A DNA stretch of 64,000 bases from Actinoplanes couchii (GTDB taxonomy: Bacteria; Actinomycetota; Actinomycetes; Mycobacteriales; Micromonosporaceae). This document shows, in pieces, positions 8,711 to 17,460 of the stretch. The position numbers and the translations under genes are program-made. The number at the start of each line of letters is the position of its first letter. The stretch's first letter is position 1. The notes beneath the pieces are model-generated. The model was not told the DNA's origin, made no database searches, and worked only from the letters and a program-made list of their open reading frames with translations. The DNA lies in contig NZ_BOMG01000106.1 of the NCBI RefSeq assembly GCF_016862075.1, positions 1 to 64,000 on the forward strand, read 5' to 3'.

Positions 8711-9682
8711 ATGCGTATTCGTCAACTGTTCCTCGCCGGTCTCGCCGGCCTGCTCGCGTTCGGCGTGGGTGGGACCGGAGTCGCCCGGGCCGACGCCTAC
8801 CCCGGGCCCGGCGTGGTCACCGGGTCCACCAACGTGCACGACCCGTCGATGATCAAGCGGCCGACCGGCGGCTACCTGCTCGCGCACACCGGTGACGGGA
8901 TCACGCTGAAGACCTCCAGCGACCGGACCGCGTTCGCCGACGCCGGCAAGGCGTTCCCGAACGGGACGTCCTGGGCCAACGCCTACACCAACAACGGCGC
9001 CAACCTGTGGGCCCCGGACATCTCGTACCGCAACGGCAAGTACTGGATGTACTACTCGGCCTCCACCTTCGGCTCCAGCAAGTCGGCGATCTTCCTGGCC
9101 ACCAGCACCACCGGCGCGTCCGGCAGCTGGACCCACGTCGGCCGGGTGATCGAGTCGACCACGTCGAGCAACTGGAACGCCATCGACCCGAACCTGACCG
9201 TCACCTCCGGCGGCGAGTGGTGGCTGACGTTCGGCTCGTTCTGGTCCGGCATCAAGATGGTCAAGCTGAACCCGGGCACCGGGCTGCGCGCCGACGCCAC
9301 CCTCTACAACATCGCCGAGCGGTCGGTGAACAGCAAGTCGGTGGAGGCGCCGGTCATCCACTACCGCAACGGCTACTACTACCTGTTCATGTCGTTCGAC
9401 TTCTGCTGCCAGGGCGCGTCCAGCACGTACCGAACCATGGTCGCCCGGTCGACGAGCATCACCGGGCCGTACCGGGACCGGGCCGGCACCTACACCACCG
9501 CGGGCGGAGGCACCGAGATCCTCGCCTCCCACGACGCCATCCACGGCCCGGGGCATCCGTCGGTCTTCGCCGACACCGACGCCGACGTGCTGGTCTACCA
9601 CTACTACAACTCCTCCGGTACGGCGAAGCTCGGCATCAACCTGCTGGGCTGGGATTCCTCGGCCTGGCCGTACGTGTACTGA
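8711..9682 (+). CDS. Secreted GH43 endo-alpha-1,5-L-arabinanase
   Basis: This 323-residue secreted enzyme hydrolyses the alpha-1,5-arabinan side chains of pectin. A Sec signal peptide ends near residue 27 (GVARADA). The five-bladed GH43 catalytic domain follows with all three acids: Asp44 (NVHDPS, base), Asp159 (AIDPN, pKa modulator) and Glu212 (SVEAPV, acid). DFCCQG and HGPGHPS segments are typical of the bacterial arabinanase subfamily. There is no accessory binding module. The ATG at 8711 follows GGAGG and places the signal peptide correctly. Its 3' end overlaps the convergent ROK gene by 47 bp, and a LacI-type operator sits in its promoter. Confidence 0.92.
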   Translation: MRIRQLFLAGLAGLLAFGVGGTGVARADAYPGPGVVTGSTNVHDPSMIKRPTGGYLLAHTGDGITLKTSSDRTAFADAGKAFPNGTSWANAYTNNGANLWAPDISYRNGKYWMYYSASTFGSSKSAIFLATSTTGASGSWTHVGRVIESTTSSNWNAIDPNLTVTSGGEWWLTFGSFWSGIKMVKLNPGTGLRADATLYNIAERSVNSKSVEAPVIHYRNGYYYLFMSFDFCCQGASSTYRTMVARSTSITGPYRDRAGTYTTAGGGTEILASHDAIHGPGHPSVFADTDADVLVYHYYNSSGTAKLGINLLGWDSSAWPYVY

Positions 9683-10928
9683 CCGCGGGACGCGCCGCGG
9701 CCAGCCACCTGTTGGGGTCGCGGCGCACCTCGTCCACCGAGCTCAGGGCCGCACCGATCACAGCGGCATCCGGGCCCAGCAGGGACGGGCGGACCTCGAT
9801 CGGTGACCATCTGCTGGTCAGCACTCGGTTGTTCAGTTCGCGCTGGATGCCGTCGGTCAGCCAGGACGGGAAGATGGAGTAACCGCCGCCTAGTAGGACT
9901 ACATCAACGTTGACCAGGTTGATCAATGTTGAGAGGGCTGTGCCGAGGGTGACGGCGGCTTGGTCCAGGGCGGCCAGGATCTCGGGTGAACCGGCGGACG
10001 CCAAAGCGTCGATGGCTACGGCGGGTGGCATGTCCCCGAAAGAACCGGCGGAACCCCCGGAATCGGCGGACCCGAGGATCTGCCGTAGGCCCGCGAAACA
10101 CTGCAGGCAACCGGAGGCGGAACAGGCACACGGCGGGCCGGCGCTGTCCACCATCACGTGGCCCAGCTCTCCGCCCCACCCCTTGGACCCGCGCAGCGGC
10201 ATGCCACCGAGCACCAGGCCCGCGCCGATGTCGAACTCGCCGCTCACGCACACGAAATCGCGCAGCTCCGGGCCGCCCGCATACAGTTCCGCGAGCGCCG
10301 CCAGACCGGCGTCGTTCTCCACGCGTACCGGAAAATCGGCTTGGAGAAGGGCGCGCAGCGCGGACGAGGCGTCCACGTCGCGCCAGCCGAGCGCCGGAGC
10401 GAACCGCACGACCCCGGCGTCGACCGGTCCCGGCGCGGCGAGTGTCGCACCGACCACGGTCAGGTCCTCGGCCCGCGCCGCCCGGATCGCGCCGTCTGCC
10501 AGCCCGGCCAGGTTCCGCAGCGTCGCCGCCGGGTCGGAGGCGCTCCCGGTGTGGGCGGCGAAGGCCAGGTGCCGGACGGTTCCGGTGAGGTCGACGACGC
10601 AGACCGACACGGTGTCGTCGCGGATGTCCAGGCCCAGGCCGGCCGGCCCGGTACGCGCCAGGCTCAACCCGACCCGGGGACGGCCGCTGCTGCCGGACCG
10701 GGCCGGCTCGGCCTCCACGATCAGCCCCGCGGACAGCAGCTCGTCGACGATCCGGCTGATCGTGGGCCGGGTCAGGCCGGTGGCGGTGGCCAGCTCGATC
10801 CGGGACAGCGGCGCCCGCCGGGCCCCGACGATCTGCCGGAACGTGAGGATCAGGTTGTGCGCGCGCAGACTGTCCTGCCGGACGGGCGTGTCGGTGGCGG
10901 GCGCGACCCGGTGTACCGGGCGGGTCAT
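9636..10928 (-). CDS. ROK-family transcriptional regulator
   Basis: This 430-residue cytoplasmic sugar-responsive repressor has an N-terminal MarR-like winged helix (SRIELATATGLTRPTISRIVDEL, split here by helix breaks, about residues 42-64). A ROK kinase-like domain follows with the GLGLDI and GAGLVLGG motifs. The structural zinc site is visible as HVMVD followed by C-x-C-x4-C-x2-C. It is the last gene of the minus-strand pectin operon and overlaps the preceding DUF6807 gene by 4 bases, so it probably controls that operon and the divergent transporter operon. The inducer is probably a pectin-derived sugar (inference). Confidence 0.9.
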   Translation of the reverse strand: MTRPVHRVAPATDTPVRQDSLRAHNLILTFRQIVGARRAPLSRIELATATGLTRPTISRIVDELLSAGLIVEAEPARSGSSGRPRVGLSLARTGPAGLGLDIRDDTVSVCVVDLTGTVRHLAFAAHTGSASDPAATLRNLAGLADGAIRAARAEDLTVVGATLAAPGPVDAGVVRFAPALGWRDVDASSALRALLQADFPVRVENDAGLAALAELYAGGPELRDFVCVSGEFDIGAGLVLGGMPLRGSKGWGGELGHVMVDSAGPPCACSASGCLQCFAGLRQILGSADSGGSAGSFGDMPPAVAIDALASAGSPEILAALDQAAVTLGTALSTLINLVNVDVVLLGGGYSIFPSWLTDGIQRELNNRVLTSRWSPIEVRPSLLGPDAAVIGAALSSVDEVRRDPNRWLAAARPAVSTRTARPRNPSPAG

Positions 10929-11761
10929 GCGGCCAGTTCGCCCGCGTAGGCGGCGGCCCGCGCGGGGCTGACCGGGCCGTCGGCTATCACCGTGACGATC
11001 CGCCGCTCCAGGGTGTCGCCGGGGGCCAGCAGCAGCGGCTCGTCCCAGGCCAGGGCGGAGCCGATGCCCAGGTAGTCGCGGGTGCGCACGAACCAGCGGT
11101 CGGCCCGGGTACGGGCGGTGGCACCGAGGAACACCAGGGTCCAGTCGCCGCCGTTCACCGACAACCAGTCGGCCGTACGCCCGTGCACAGCCGTCCCCCG
11201 CGCCGAGTCGACACGCACCGGCGAACCCGGCTGGGGCGCCCGCCAGAAGAAGCCGCCATAACCGGCGCCGGCCCGCCCGTGCACCGCCGGACTACGGAAC
11301 GGCAGCTCCCGGACCGTCACGTTGGTCAGCGAGAACCCGAAGTCGAGCGCCCACGCGTCCGCCGACACCGGCCGGCAGGACAGCTCCCGGCGCTCGGTCA
11401 GCACCGCGGCACCGTCGATGCCGGTCCAGCGCAGCGTGTGCCCGAGCCGGTCCGGGCCGCGCCGCAGCCACCGGGTGTGCGCCTGGGTGCCCTGGTTGTC
11501 GAGCCAGGCCGGGCCGTGACCGGGCATGTAGGTGCGCCCGCCCCAGAAGTTCGCGCCGTCCACCTCGGCGACGGCCACGCTGACACCCAGGTGGTGCCGG
11601 TGCGACGCGGGCATCAGCTCGGTCACCGTGACACCGCCCAGAGTGCGGACCGGATGCAGGTACGGGCGGGGCGCCAGCGCCACCGGCAGATCGGGACGCC
11701 ACGAGTACTCGGCGACCACCCGGTCGGTGAGTCGCAGAGTGGCTGTGGCGTCACCGGTCAC
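10925..11761 (-). CDS. DUF6807 family protein (PmoA-like), copy 1
   Basis: This protein of about 278 residues is of the DUF6807 family, often labelled PmoA by automatic annotation without any methane-oxidation link. Conserved family blocks are RPYLHPV, an HxHHLG cluster, NFWGGxTY, LDNxGxQAH and GRAGAGYGGFFWRAP. The conserved His, Asn and Trp suggest a sugar- or metal-binding active site, but no reaction is established. There is no signal peptide, so it is probably cytoplasmic. The GTG at 11761 is chosen because GGAGG lies 5 bases upstream and the N-terminus then aligns with the second copy. It sits between the PL1-CE8 gene and the ROK regulator in one operon. Confidence 0.8.
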   Translation of the reverse strand: MTGDATATLRLTDRVVAEYSWRPDLPVALAPRPYLHPVRTLGGVTVTELMPASHRHHLGVSVAVAEVDGANFWGGRTYMPGHGPAWLDNQGTQAHTRWLRRGPDRLGHTLRWTGIDGAAVLTERRELSCRPVSADAWALDFGFSLTNVTVRELPFRSPAVHGRAGAGYGGFFWRAPQPGSPVRVDSARGTAVHGRTADWLSVNGGDWTLVFLGATARTRADRWFVRTRDYLGIGSALAWDEPLLLAPGDTLERRIVTVIADGPVSPARAAAYAGELAA

Positions 11762-11814
11762 GGCTGCCTCCGGGCGGGTCGGTCGATTCCCCAGCAGGAT
11801 AGCCATCGATCCGC

Positions 11815-13584
11815 TCAGACCCGGGGACGCCAGCCGCCGAGGTACGTATCGACCGTGAACGCCCGCGCCTGTGCGGCGGTGAGCAGCGGCCGGTCGGCGC
11901 CGATCGCACCGGGACCGGTGTTGGCCCATTCGCCGAAACGCTCCCGCGGCCCGCTCCACGGATCGGCGGCGATCTGCGGGCCCAGCTCCGAGTCGCGCAC
12001 CACGACCTGCCCGGATCGTCCCAGGCGCACGCTTCCCTGGTCGGCAGGACCCAAGACCGAGGAGCGGACGATCAGGATTCCGTACGGCCGGAGCGGGGCG
12101 GTGTCCGGTGCGGCGATCGTCGCGCCGGTGTCCGGCAGCAGCGTGCACCGGTCGAGGACTCCGGCACCCGGCCCGGTGATCAGGTCGCCACCGCCGCGCA
12201 GGGTGCAGTCGCGCAGGTAGGTGCGCCCGGCTCCGGCCAGCAGCCCGGTCAGTGTCGTCCCGGCGAGCGTGGTGCGGTCCCCGATCGAGCGCACGGCCGG
12301 CGCCCCGGTGCCGGTGATGGTCAGGCCGCGGATCGTGGTCCCCGCGCCGAGCAGGGTGAACGTGGCCGCGTCGGCGCCGAGCGGGCCGCCGTAGAACTTG
12401 TCCGCGCTCGACGACAGGTCGTAGGCGACGACCGCGTCCGGTGGGCCGGTGATGGTCACGTCCGACTGACTCGGCCACACCCGCACCTGCTCGCGGTAGT
12501 AGCCCGGCGCCACCCGGATGGTGACCGGGCCACGGACGTCGCGGGTCGCGCCGAGCGCCGCGAGCAGACTGCCGTAGTCGCCGGTGCCGTCCAGCGCCAC
12601 GGTGATCGTGCGGGAACCCCGGGCGGTGGCCTTCTGCGGCCCGGCGTGCCTGGTGACCAGGTTCTTCACCTCGTCGACGGGATCCGGCTGGTACTCGTAG
12701 GGGATGTCGAAGGGCTCGCCGGCACTGTCGTGGCGTCCGGTCGTACCGCGGAATCGGTTGTTGACCTGAATCAACGTCGCGGTCGATCCGTAGACGACCA
12801 GTGGGTCGTTGACCTGGTCGAAGACGCTGCTCTCCACTTGGACGTGGGCGTTGTTGCGGCTCATCGTGCCGTACTGGGTGACGTTCTCCAGGTAGTTGTT
12901 GTAGAGGTGTGCGGCGGCGGTGTTGTCGATGCTCCAGTTGCGCTGGACCGTGTTGCGGATCCAGTTGTGGTGGGCGGTCAGCCTGGTCAGCACGTTGCTG
13001 GTCCAGCCGACGCCGAGCGCCTTGTTGATGTCGCTGATCACGTTCCAGGACAGGGTGACGTCGGTGGAGTCCTTGCGGATGTCGATGCCGCCGTCACCGA
13101 CCCGCTCGATCCGGTTGTGGTCGATCCACACGTGGTCGGCGGTGTCCAGGCGGATGCCGTCGTTGTCGTTGTCGGCGCTCTTGCCGTCGAAGTCGCCGGG
13201 GATGTACGAGTCCCGGATGGTCAGGTTCCGGATGATCACGTTGTGCGTGCCGTTGAGGAACAGCCCGCCACCGACGAGTTCGGCGCCCGCTCCGTCCCCC
13301 ACGATCGTCTTGTCCGAGGCGACCCTGACCATGTCCCCGAACGGATCCACGTCGATGCTGCCCCGCACCCGGATGACCAGGGGTTCGCCGGCGGCGGCGT
13401 AGGTCCGCAGCTGATCGAGGGTCTCAGCCCACACGATGACGCCGCCCGCCCCACCGGTGGTCCCGGCCGCAAATCCGGTAGCCGCCGCGCGGGCGTCGGT
13501 CGCGGCGGAAAAGGCAGTGGTGGCCGGGGCGGCGGGCAGCGGAGCTATCGCGGTGATCGCGGCCAGGAGAAGCGTGCTGATCAT
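11815..13584 (-). CDS. Secreted pectate lyase (PL1) fused to a degenerate pectinesterase-like (CE8) domain
   Basis: This 589-residue exported protein has a signal peptide (about 1-25). A PL1 beta-helix spans about 30-330, with GGGVIV-type start, the WIDHNRI signature, the DIRKD Arg site and the SWNV strand. It would cleave polygalacturonate by beta-elimination. A second beta-helix of about 250 residues resembles CE8 pectin methylesterases: it begins TVALDGTGDYGS, has GYYREQV, and ends with LGR and WANTGPGA. In this domain the GGGDLITG Asp is kept, but the QDT block carrying the other catalytic Asp is missing, so esterase activity is doubtful. The ATG overlaps the GH43 stop (ATGA). Confidence 0.85.
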   Translation of the reverse strand: MISTLLLAAITAIAPLPAAPATTAFSAATDARAAATGFAAGTTGGAGGVIVWAETLDQLRTYAAAGEPLVIRVRGSIDVDPFGDMVRVASDKTIVGDGAGAELVGGGLFLNGTHNVIIRNLTIRDSYIPGDFDGKSADNDNDGIRLDTADHVWIDHNRIERVGDGGIDIRKDSTDVTLSWNVISDINKALGVGWTSNVLTRLTAHHNWIRNTVQRNWSIDNTAAAHLYNNYLENVTQYGTMSRNNAHVQVESSVFDQVNDPLVVYGSTATLIQVNNRFRGTTGRHDSAGEPFDIPYEYQPDPVDEVKNLVTRHAGPQKATARGSRTITVALDGTGDYGSLLAALGATRDVRGPVTIRVAPGYYREQVRVWPSQSDVTITGPPDAVVAYDLSSSADKFYGGPLGADAATFTLLGAGTTIRGLTITGTGAPAVRSIGDRTTLAGTTLTGLLAGAGRTYLRDCTLRGGGDLITGPGAGVLDRCTLLPDTGATIAAPDTAPLRPYGILIVRSSVLGPADQGSVRLGRSGQVVVRDSELGPQIAADPWSGPRERFGEWANTGPGAIGADRPLLTAAQARAFTVDTYLGGWRPRV

Positions 13585-15197
13585 CGGGACTCCGATCGGG
13601 TGATCCGGAAGTGCGGGAAGTCGGCGTGGCCGGACGGTCCGGTGGCGAACAGGGCCAGGGTGGCGCCGATCCAGCCGCCGGGGGTGGCGGTGAACGGTGA
13701 GTCGCACTCCCACCGTTCACCGCCGTACTCGGCGGCGAACCGGGTGACCATCCCGGCCGTCACGGTCAGACGGAGCCGCATCCCGACGTTCTCCGGGACC
13801 GCGACCGGCGCCGCCGCGTCCTTCTCCACCTCACCTCCACCTCTGCCTTCGCCTCCGAAGTTGCCTCCGGATTCGGCTCCGGTCTCGGTCTCGGACTGGG
13901 CGAAACGGCAGGTCAGAAAGGTTCCGGCGGGTCGTCGTTCCAGACCGATCCATGCGTATGTGCGACCGTGCACCGCCAGCCCGGCCCGCGATCCGACCGC
14001 CCCGTCCAGGCGAACCTCGGTCTCCACGACGACGTCCGGTCCGGGCAGCGGCTGCCCGAGCAGGTTCGGCGCGGCGCGCAGGTCGTCACCACCGGGCACA
14101 CAGCGCAGGCGCAATCCGTCGCCGGAGTGGCCGATGATCCACTCCGGCGACGGGTTCGCCGGCCAGCTCCACCACGGGCCGGGCCGCCCGCCGGAAAAGG
14201 TGTCGCCGACCGTCGCCGGTGAAAGAAGACCGCCTGCCGGAAAGGTGCCGCCGACCGCCGCCGGGAAGCCGTCCCCCAGGGCGATGTCACCGGCTGCTGG
14301 CGGTGCCGAAGGGCGGACCTGCGGGACCGGGTGGGTGCGGACCGGGGAACCGTTGGCGCCGATGACCGGCCAACCCTCGTCGTCCCAGGTCATCGGCTGG
14401 AGGTGGACCACCCGGCCGTAGGCGTCCAGGTCCTGGAAGTGCACGAACCAGTCCGCGCCGTCCGGGGTGTCGACCCAGGCGCCCTGGTGCGGGCCGTTGA
14501 TGTCGGTGTCGCCCCGGGACAGCACGATCCGCGGCTCGTAGGGGCCGAACACGTCCCGGGAACGCATCGCGTACTGCCAGCCCTGCGCGACCCCACCGGC
14601 CGGGGCGAAGATCCAGTACCAGCCGTCGCGGCGGTACCACTTCGGGCCTTCGAGCGTCCGGCAGCCCGGTATCGCGTGACCGTCAACGATCATGCGCCCC
14701 TGATCGAGGGGACGGGACAGGTCGGTGCTCGTCTCGTACGCGGAAAGCTGGTTGTTGAATCCGCACCGGCTCTTGGCCCAGCCGTGCACGAGATAGGCGC
14801 GCCCGTCGGAGTCCCACAGCGGGCACGGGTCGATCAGGCCCCGGCCGGGCAGCACCAGCGCCGGTTCGCTCCACTCCCCCGCCGGATGGTCGGCACTGGT
14901 CACGTAGATGCCGTGGTCGGGGTCGGGCCAGCAGATCCAGAACCGGCCGGCGTGTTCCCGGATCGAGGGAGCCCACACCCCACACCCCGGTTTCGGTACG
15001 CGGTAGGAGTCCTCGGGAATCAGCCGCCGCAGCGCGTGCCCGACGATCCGCCAGCGCACGAGGTCGGTGGAGTGCAGCAGCGGCAGTCCGGGCACCCGGT
15101 TGAAACTCGACGCGACCAGGTAGTAGTCGTGACCGGATCGGATCACGTCCGGGTCGGGCCAATCGGCGTACAGAATGGGGTTCCGGTACTCGGTCAC
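13581..15197 (-). CDS. GH43 glycoside hydrolase with C-terminal beta-sandwich
   Basis: This 538-residue enzyme is of the GH43 beta-xylosidase/alpha-L-arabinofuranosidase type. The propeller domain shows Asp15 (WPDPD, base), Asp123 (LIDPCPLWD, modulator) and Glu183 (LEGPKW, acid). A C-terminal sandwich of about 200 residues (from about 335) matches the modules fused to exo-acting GH43 enzymes. A Gly/Glu-rich insertion near residue 470 is a probable loop. No signal peptide is present, so it probably trims imported oligosaccharides in the cytoplasm. The GTG start has AGGAGG just upstream and overlaps the preceding DUF6807 stop (GTGA). Linkage specificity cannot be told. Confidence 0.88.
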   Translation of the reverse strand: MTEYRNPILYADWPDPDVIRSGHDYYLVASSFNRVPGLPLLHSTDLVRWRIVGHALRRLIPEDSYRVPKPGCGVWAPSIREHAGRFWICWPDPDHGIYVTSADHPAGEWSEPALVLPGRGLIDPCPLWDSDGRAYLVHGWAKSRCGFNNQLSAYETSTDLSRPLDQGRMIVDGHAIPGCRTLEGPKWYRRDGWYWIFAPAGGVAQGWQYAMRSRDVFGPYEPRIVLSRGDTDINGPHQGAWVDTPDGADWFVHFQDLDAYGRVVHLQPMTWDDEGWPVIGANGSPVRTHPVPQVRPSAPPAAGDIALGDGFPAAVGGTFPAGGLLSPATVGDTFSGGRPGPWWSWPANPSPEWIIGHSGDGLRLRCVPGGDDLRAAPNLLGQPLPGPDVVVETEVRLDGAVGSRAGLAVHGRTYAWIGLERRPAGTFLTCRFAQSETETGAESGGNFGGEGRGGGEVEKDAAAPVAVPENVGMRLRLTVTAGMVTRFAAEYGGERWECDSPFTATPGGWIGATLALFATGPSGHADFPHFRITRSESR

Positions 15198-16027
15198 ACC
15201 GCCTCCTGAGCTGCTCGGATCGTCGCGTCGCGGGGTGGCCCGTCGGCGATCACCACGGCCAGCCGGCGGGTGAAGGTCCGGCCGGGGGCGATGACCAGCG
15301 GCCGGTCCCAGGCGATGGCCGAGCACACCCCGGCGTAGTCGGTGGCCCGCACGAACCACGGGTCGACGGCGGCCTCCCCGGCGGCCTGGAAGATCAGCGT
15401 CCACGGATCCCCGGTGGCACCCGCGCCACTCAGGACCACCCACGGGTCACGGCTGCCGTGCACGTCGCCGTTGGAGTCGCGGCCGTAGGCGTGCACCCGG
15501 TCCAGGTCGGCCGGTGCCCGCCAGAAGAATCCGCCGTACCCCGCTCCGGCCCGCCCCCGCGTGGCCGGGCTGTCGATGGTCAGCCCGCCGGCGCTGGTCA
15601 ACGTGTACGAGACCCGCAGCATCCAGGCGTCGCCGGTCAGCTGCGCGACCGCGAGGTCCCGGGATTCCACCGCGAGCAGCGTCCCGTCCCGCCCGGTCCA
15701 GTGCAGCTCGTGCGACACCCGGTCGCCGGTCCGGTGCAGCCAGCGCCGGTGTGCCTGCCGTCCGTGGTTGTCCAGGCGCACCGAGCCGCGTCCGGTCACG
15801 TACGTGCTGCCGCCCCAGAAGTTGACCTCGTTGACGATCGGCACGGCGATGCTGGCGCCCAGGTGGTGCACGTGGTCGCCGGGCATGAAGCCGGTGACCG
15901 TGGTGCCGCCGAGTGTGGTGACCGGGTGCAGGTAGGGCCGGGGCGAGACGGTCGCCGGCAGCTCGGGATCCCAGACGTAGCGGGCGACGACCCGGCCGGC
16001 GCAGCGCAGTTCGTGGGCCTTCGTCAT
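15194..16027 (-). CDS. DUF6807 family protein (PmoA-like), copy 2
   Basis: This protein of about 277 residues is paralogous to the gene at 10925-11761 and shares the same blocks: SPRPYLHPV, HVHHLG, NFWGGSTY, LDNHGRQAH and GRAGAGYGGFFWRAP. It is the first gene of the pectin operon, which implies a core catabolic role rather than an accessory one. No signal peptide is seen. The ATG at 16027 is preferred over the upstream TTG at 16036 because a good promoter (TTGACC-17-TAAGTT) ends only 7 bases before it. That would make the mRNA leaderless, which is common in actinobacteria. The function is unknown. Confidence 0.8.
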   Translation of the reverse strand: MTKAHELRCAGRVVARYVWDPELPATVSPRPYLHPVTTLGGTTVTGFMPGDHVHHLGASIAVPIVNEVNFWGGSTYVTGRGSVRLDNHGRQAHRRWLHRTGDRVSHELHWTGRDGTLLAVESRDLAVAQLTGDAWMLRVSYTLTSAGGLTIDSPATRGRAGAGYGGFFWRAPADLDRVHAYGRDSNGDVHGSRDPWVVLSGAGATGDPWTLIFQAAGEAAVDPWFVRATDYAGVCSAIAWDRPLVIAPGRTFTRRLAVVIADGPPRDATIRAAQEAV

Positions 16028-16034
16028 GCGCCGC

Positions 16035-16063
16035 AACTTATCGACGCCGCCCGATTAGGTCAA
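16035..16063 (-). promoter_or_regulatory. Leaderless-type promoter of the minus-strand pectin operon
   Basis: On the minus strand TTGACC (16063-16058) and TAAGTT (16040-16035) are 17 bp apart. The ATG of the first gene starts 7 bases after the -10 box, so transcription would begin at or next to the start codon. A CTGAAACAAAT box lies just upstream of the -35. Confidence 0.6.
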
Positions 16064-16066
16064 CGT

Positions 16067-16132
16067 CTGAAACAAATGGCGCGACCCCTGTTGACATGGA
16101 CGCCACTCGATAGATAAAACACTGAAACAAAT
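16067..16132 (+). promoter_or_regulatory. Promoter of the pectin ABC operon flanked by two direct-repeat boxes
   Basis: The 11-bp box CTGAAACAAAT occurs twice in the same orientation, at 16067-16077 and 16122-16132. Between them lie TTGACA (16091-16096) and an AT-rich -10 candidate (GATAAA, 16113-16118). The boxes sit between two divergent operons and are candidate ROK-regulator sites; the pairing with the ROK protein is inferred from operon context. Confidence 0.55.
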
Positions 16133-16155
16133 CACCGGCACCGGGAGGGACATCG

Positions 16156-17460
16156 ATGGACACCCAGGCGTTCAGCCGCCGTCGGGCGCTGGTGCTCGCC
16201 GGGACGGCGGGGCTCGCGGCCACCCTGCCCGGCTGCGGTCGCGGTTTCGGCGGCAAGGGCGCCGACGACGGCAAGATCGAGATCAACATGGTGTGGTGGG
16301 GTGACGCCCAGCGCGCCGAGTTCACCCAGAAGACCCTGGACCTGTTCCAGACCGCGAACCCCGGCGTCCGGGTGAAGACCGAGTACCAGGACAGTTCGCC
16401 GTACAAGGACAAGCTCGCCGCCCGGTTCGCCGCCGGTGACCCGCCGGACCTGATGGCGATGCGGTTCGACAGCCTGCGTGAGTACGCCGACCGCGGCACC
16501 CTGCTCGACCTGGCCGAACACGCGCAGCACCTGGACCTGTCCGGGCTCACCGCCCCGGCCCGGGCGCTCGGCGAGGTCGGCCCGCAGATCTTCGGCGTCC
16601 CGTCCGGCCTCAACACGATCAGTTTTGTCGTCGACAAGGCCCTCACCGACAAGTACGGCGTGACGATCCCGAACGGCGACACCTGGTCCTGGGACGACCT
16701 GAAGACGTTCGCCGCCGAGGTGACCAGGGCCAGCGGCGGCAAGGTGTACGGGGCCAACTTCGAACCGTGGACGGTCGCGAACCTGCTGGTCTTCGCCCGT
16801 CAGCGGGGTGAGGACTTCTTCACCGCCGACGGCCGGCTCGGCGCCACCGCCGGCACGATCACCGCCTGGTTCGACCTGACCGAGGGGCTGCGCGCGGCGA
16901 AGGCGTTCCCGCCGGCCGGGTTCATCGACCAGAACAACGGCGCGTCCCCGGCCCAGTCGTACCTGGCGAAGAAGTCGATCGCCTCGCAGATCATCCCGTC
17001 GAACAACCTGCTCGGCTACAACCAGGCCTGCGGCGGCAACCTGGTCATGCTGCGCATCCCGGGTGAGACCACCCGGCGCGGGCAGTCCATCGACACCCCG
17101 GCGCTGTGGTCGGTCGCGGCGAACTCCAAGCACCCGATGGAGACACTGAAACTGCTGAACTTCCTGATCAACGACGTGGAGGCGGCACGGACCGCCGGCG
17201 CCACCCGCGGGGTGCCGCCGAACCGGGCGGTGGCCGAGCAGATCGCGCCGGGGCTGGACGCCGACAACAAGCGGGCCACCGAGTTCCTCAGCGCGCTGCA
17301 GAACGAGAAGCTGCCGCCGTCGTACCCGTACCCGGTCGGCGCCAGCAAGCTCACCAACATCCTGAAGACGATCGGCACCGAGGTCGAGTTCGGGCGGCTG
17401 AAGACCGCGGCGGCCGGCGAGCAGTTCATCACCGAGGCGCGGAAGGCCATAGCCGGGTGA
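16156..17460 (+). CDS. Carbohydrate ABC transporter solute-binding lipoprotein
   Basis: This 434-residue extracellular sugar-binding protein is of the family-1 (MalE/UgpB-like) type. The N-terminus has an RRR motif at 8-10, a hydrophobic segment and a lipobox ending at Cys27 (LPGC). It is therefore probably lipid-anchored and possibly Tat-exported. The mature part opens with INMVWWGD, the usual first strand of this family. GGGAGGG precedes the ATG. It is the first gene of a transporter/pectinase operon and overlaps the next permease (GTGA). The ligand is probably a pectin or arabinan oligosaccharide, inferred from the neighbours. Confidence 0.92.
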   Translation: MDTQAFSRRRALVLAGTAGLAATLPGCGRGFGGKGADDGKIEINMVWWGDAQRAEFTQKTLDLFQTANPGVRVKTEYQDSSPYKDKLAARFAAGDPPDLMAMRFDSLREYADRGTLLDLAEHAQHLDLSGLTAPARALGEVGPQIFGVPSGLNTISFVVDKALTDKYGVTIPNGDTWSWDDLKTFAAEVTRASGGKVYGANFEPWTVANLLVFARQRGEDFFTADGRLGATAGTITAWFDLTEGLRAAKAFPPAGFIDQNNGASPAQSYLAKKSIASQIIPSNNLLGYNQACGGNLVMLRIPGETTRRGQSIDTPALWSVAANSKHPMETLKLLNFLINDVEAARTAGATRGVPPNRAVAEQIAPGLDADNKRATEFLSALQNEKLPPSYPYPVGASKLTNILKTIGTEVEFGRLKTAAAGEQFITEARKAIAG

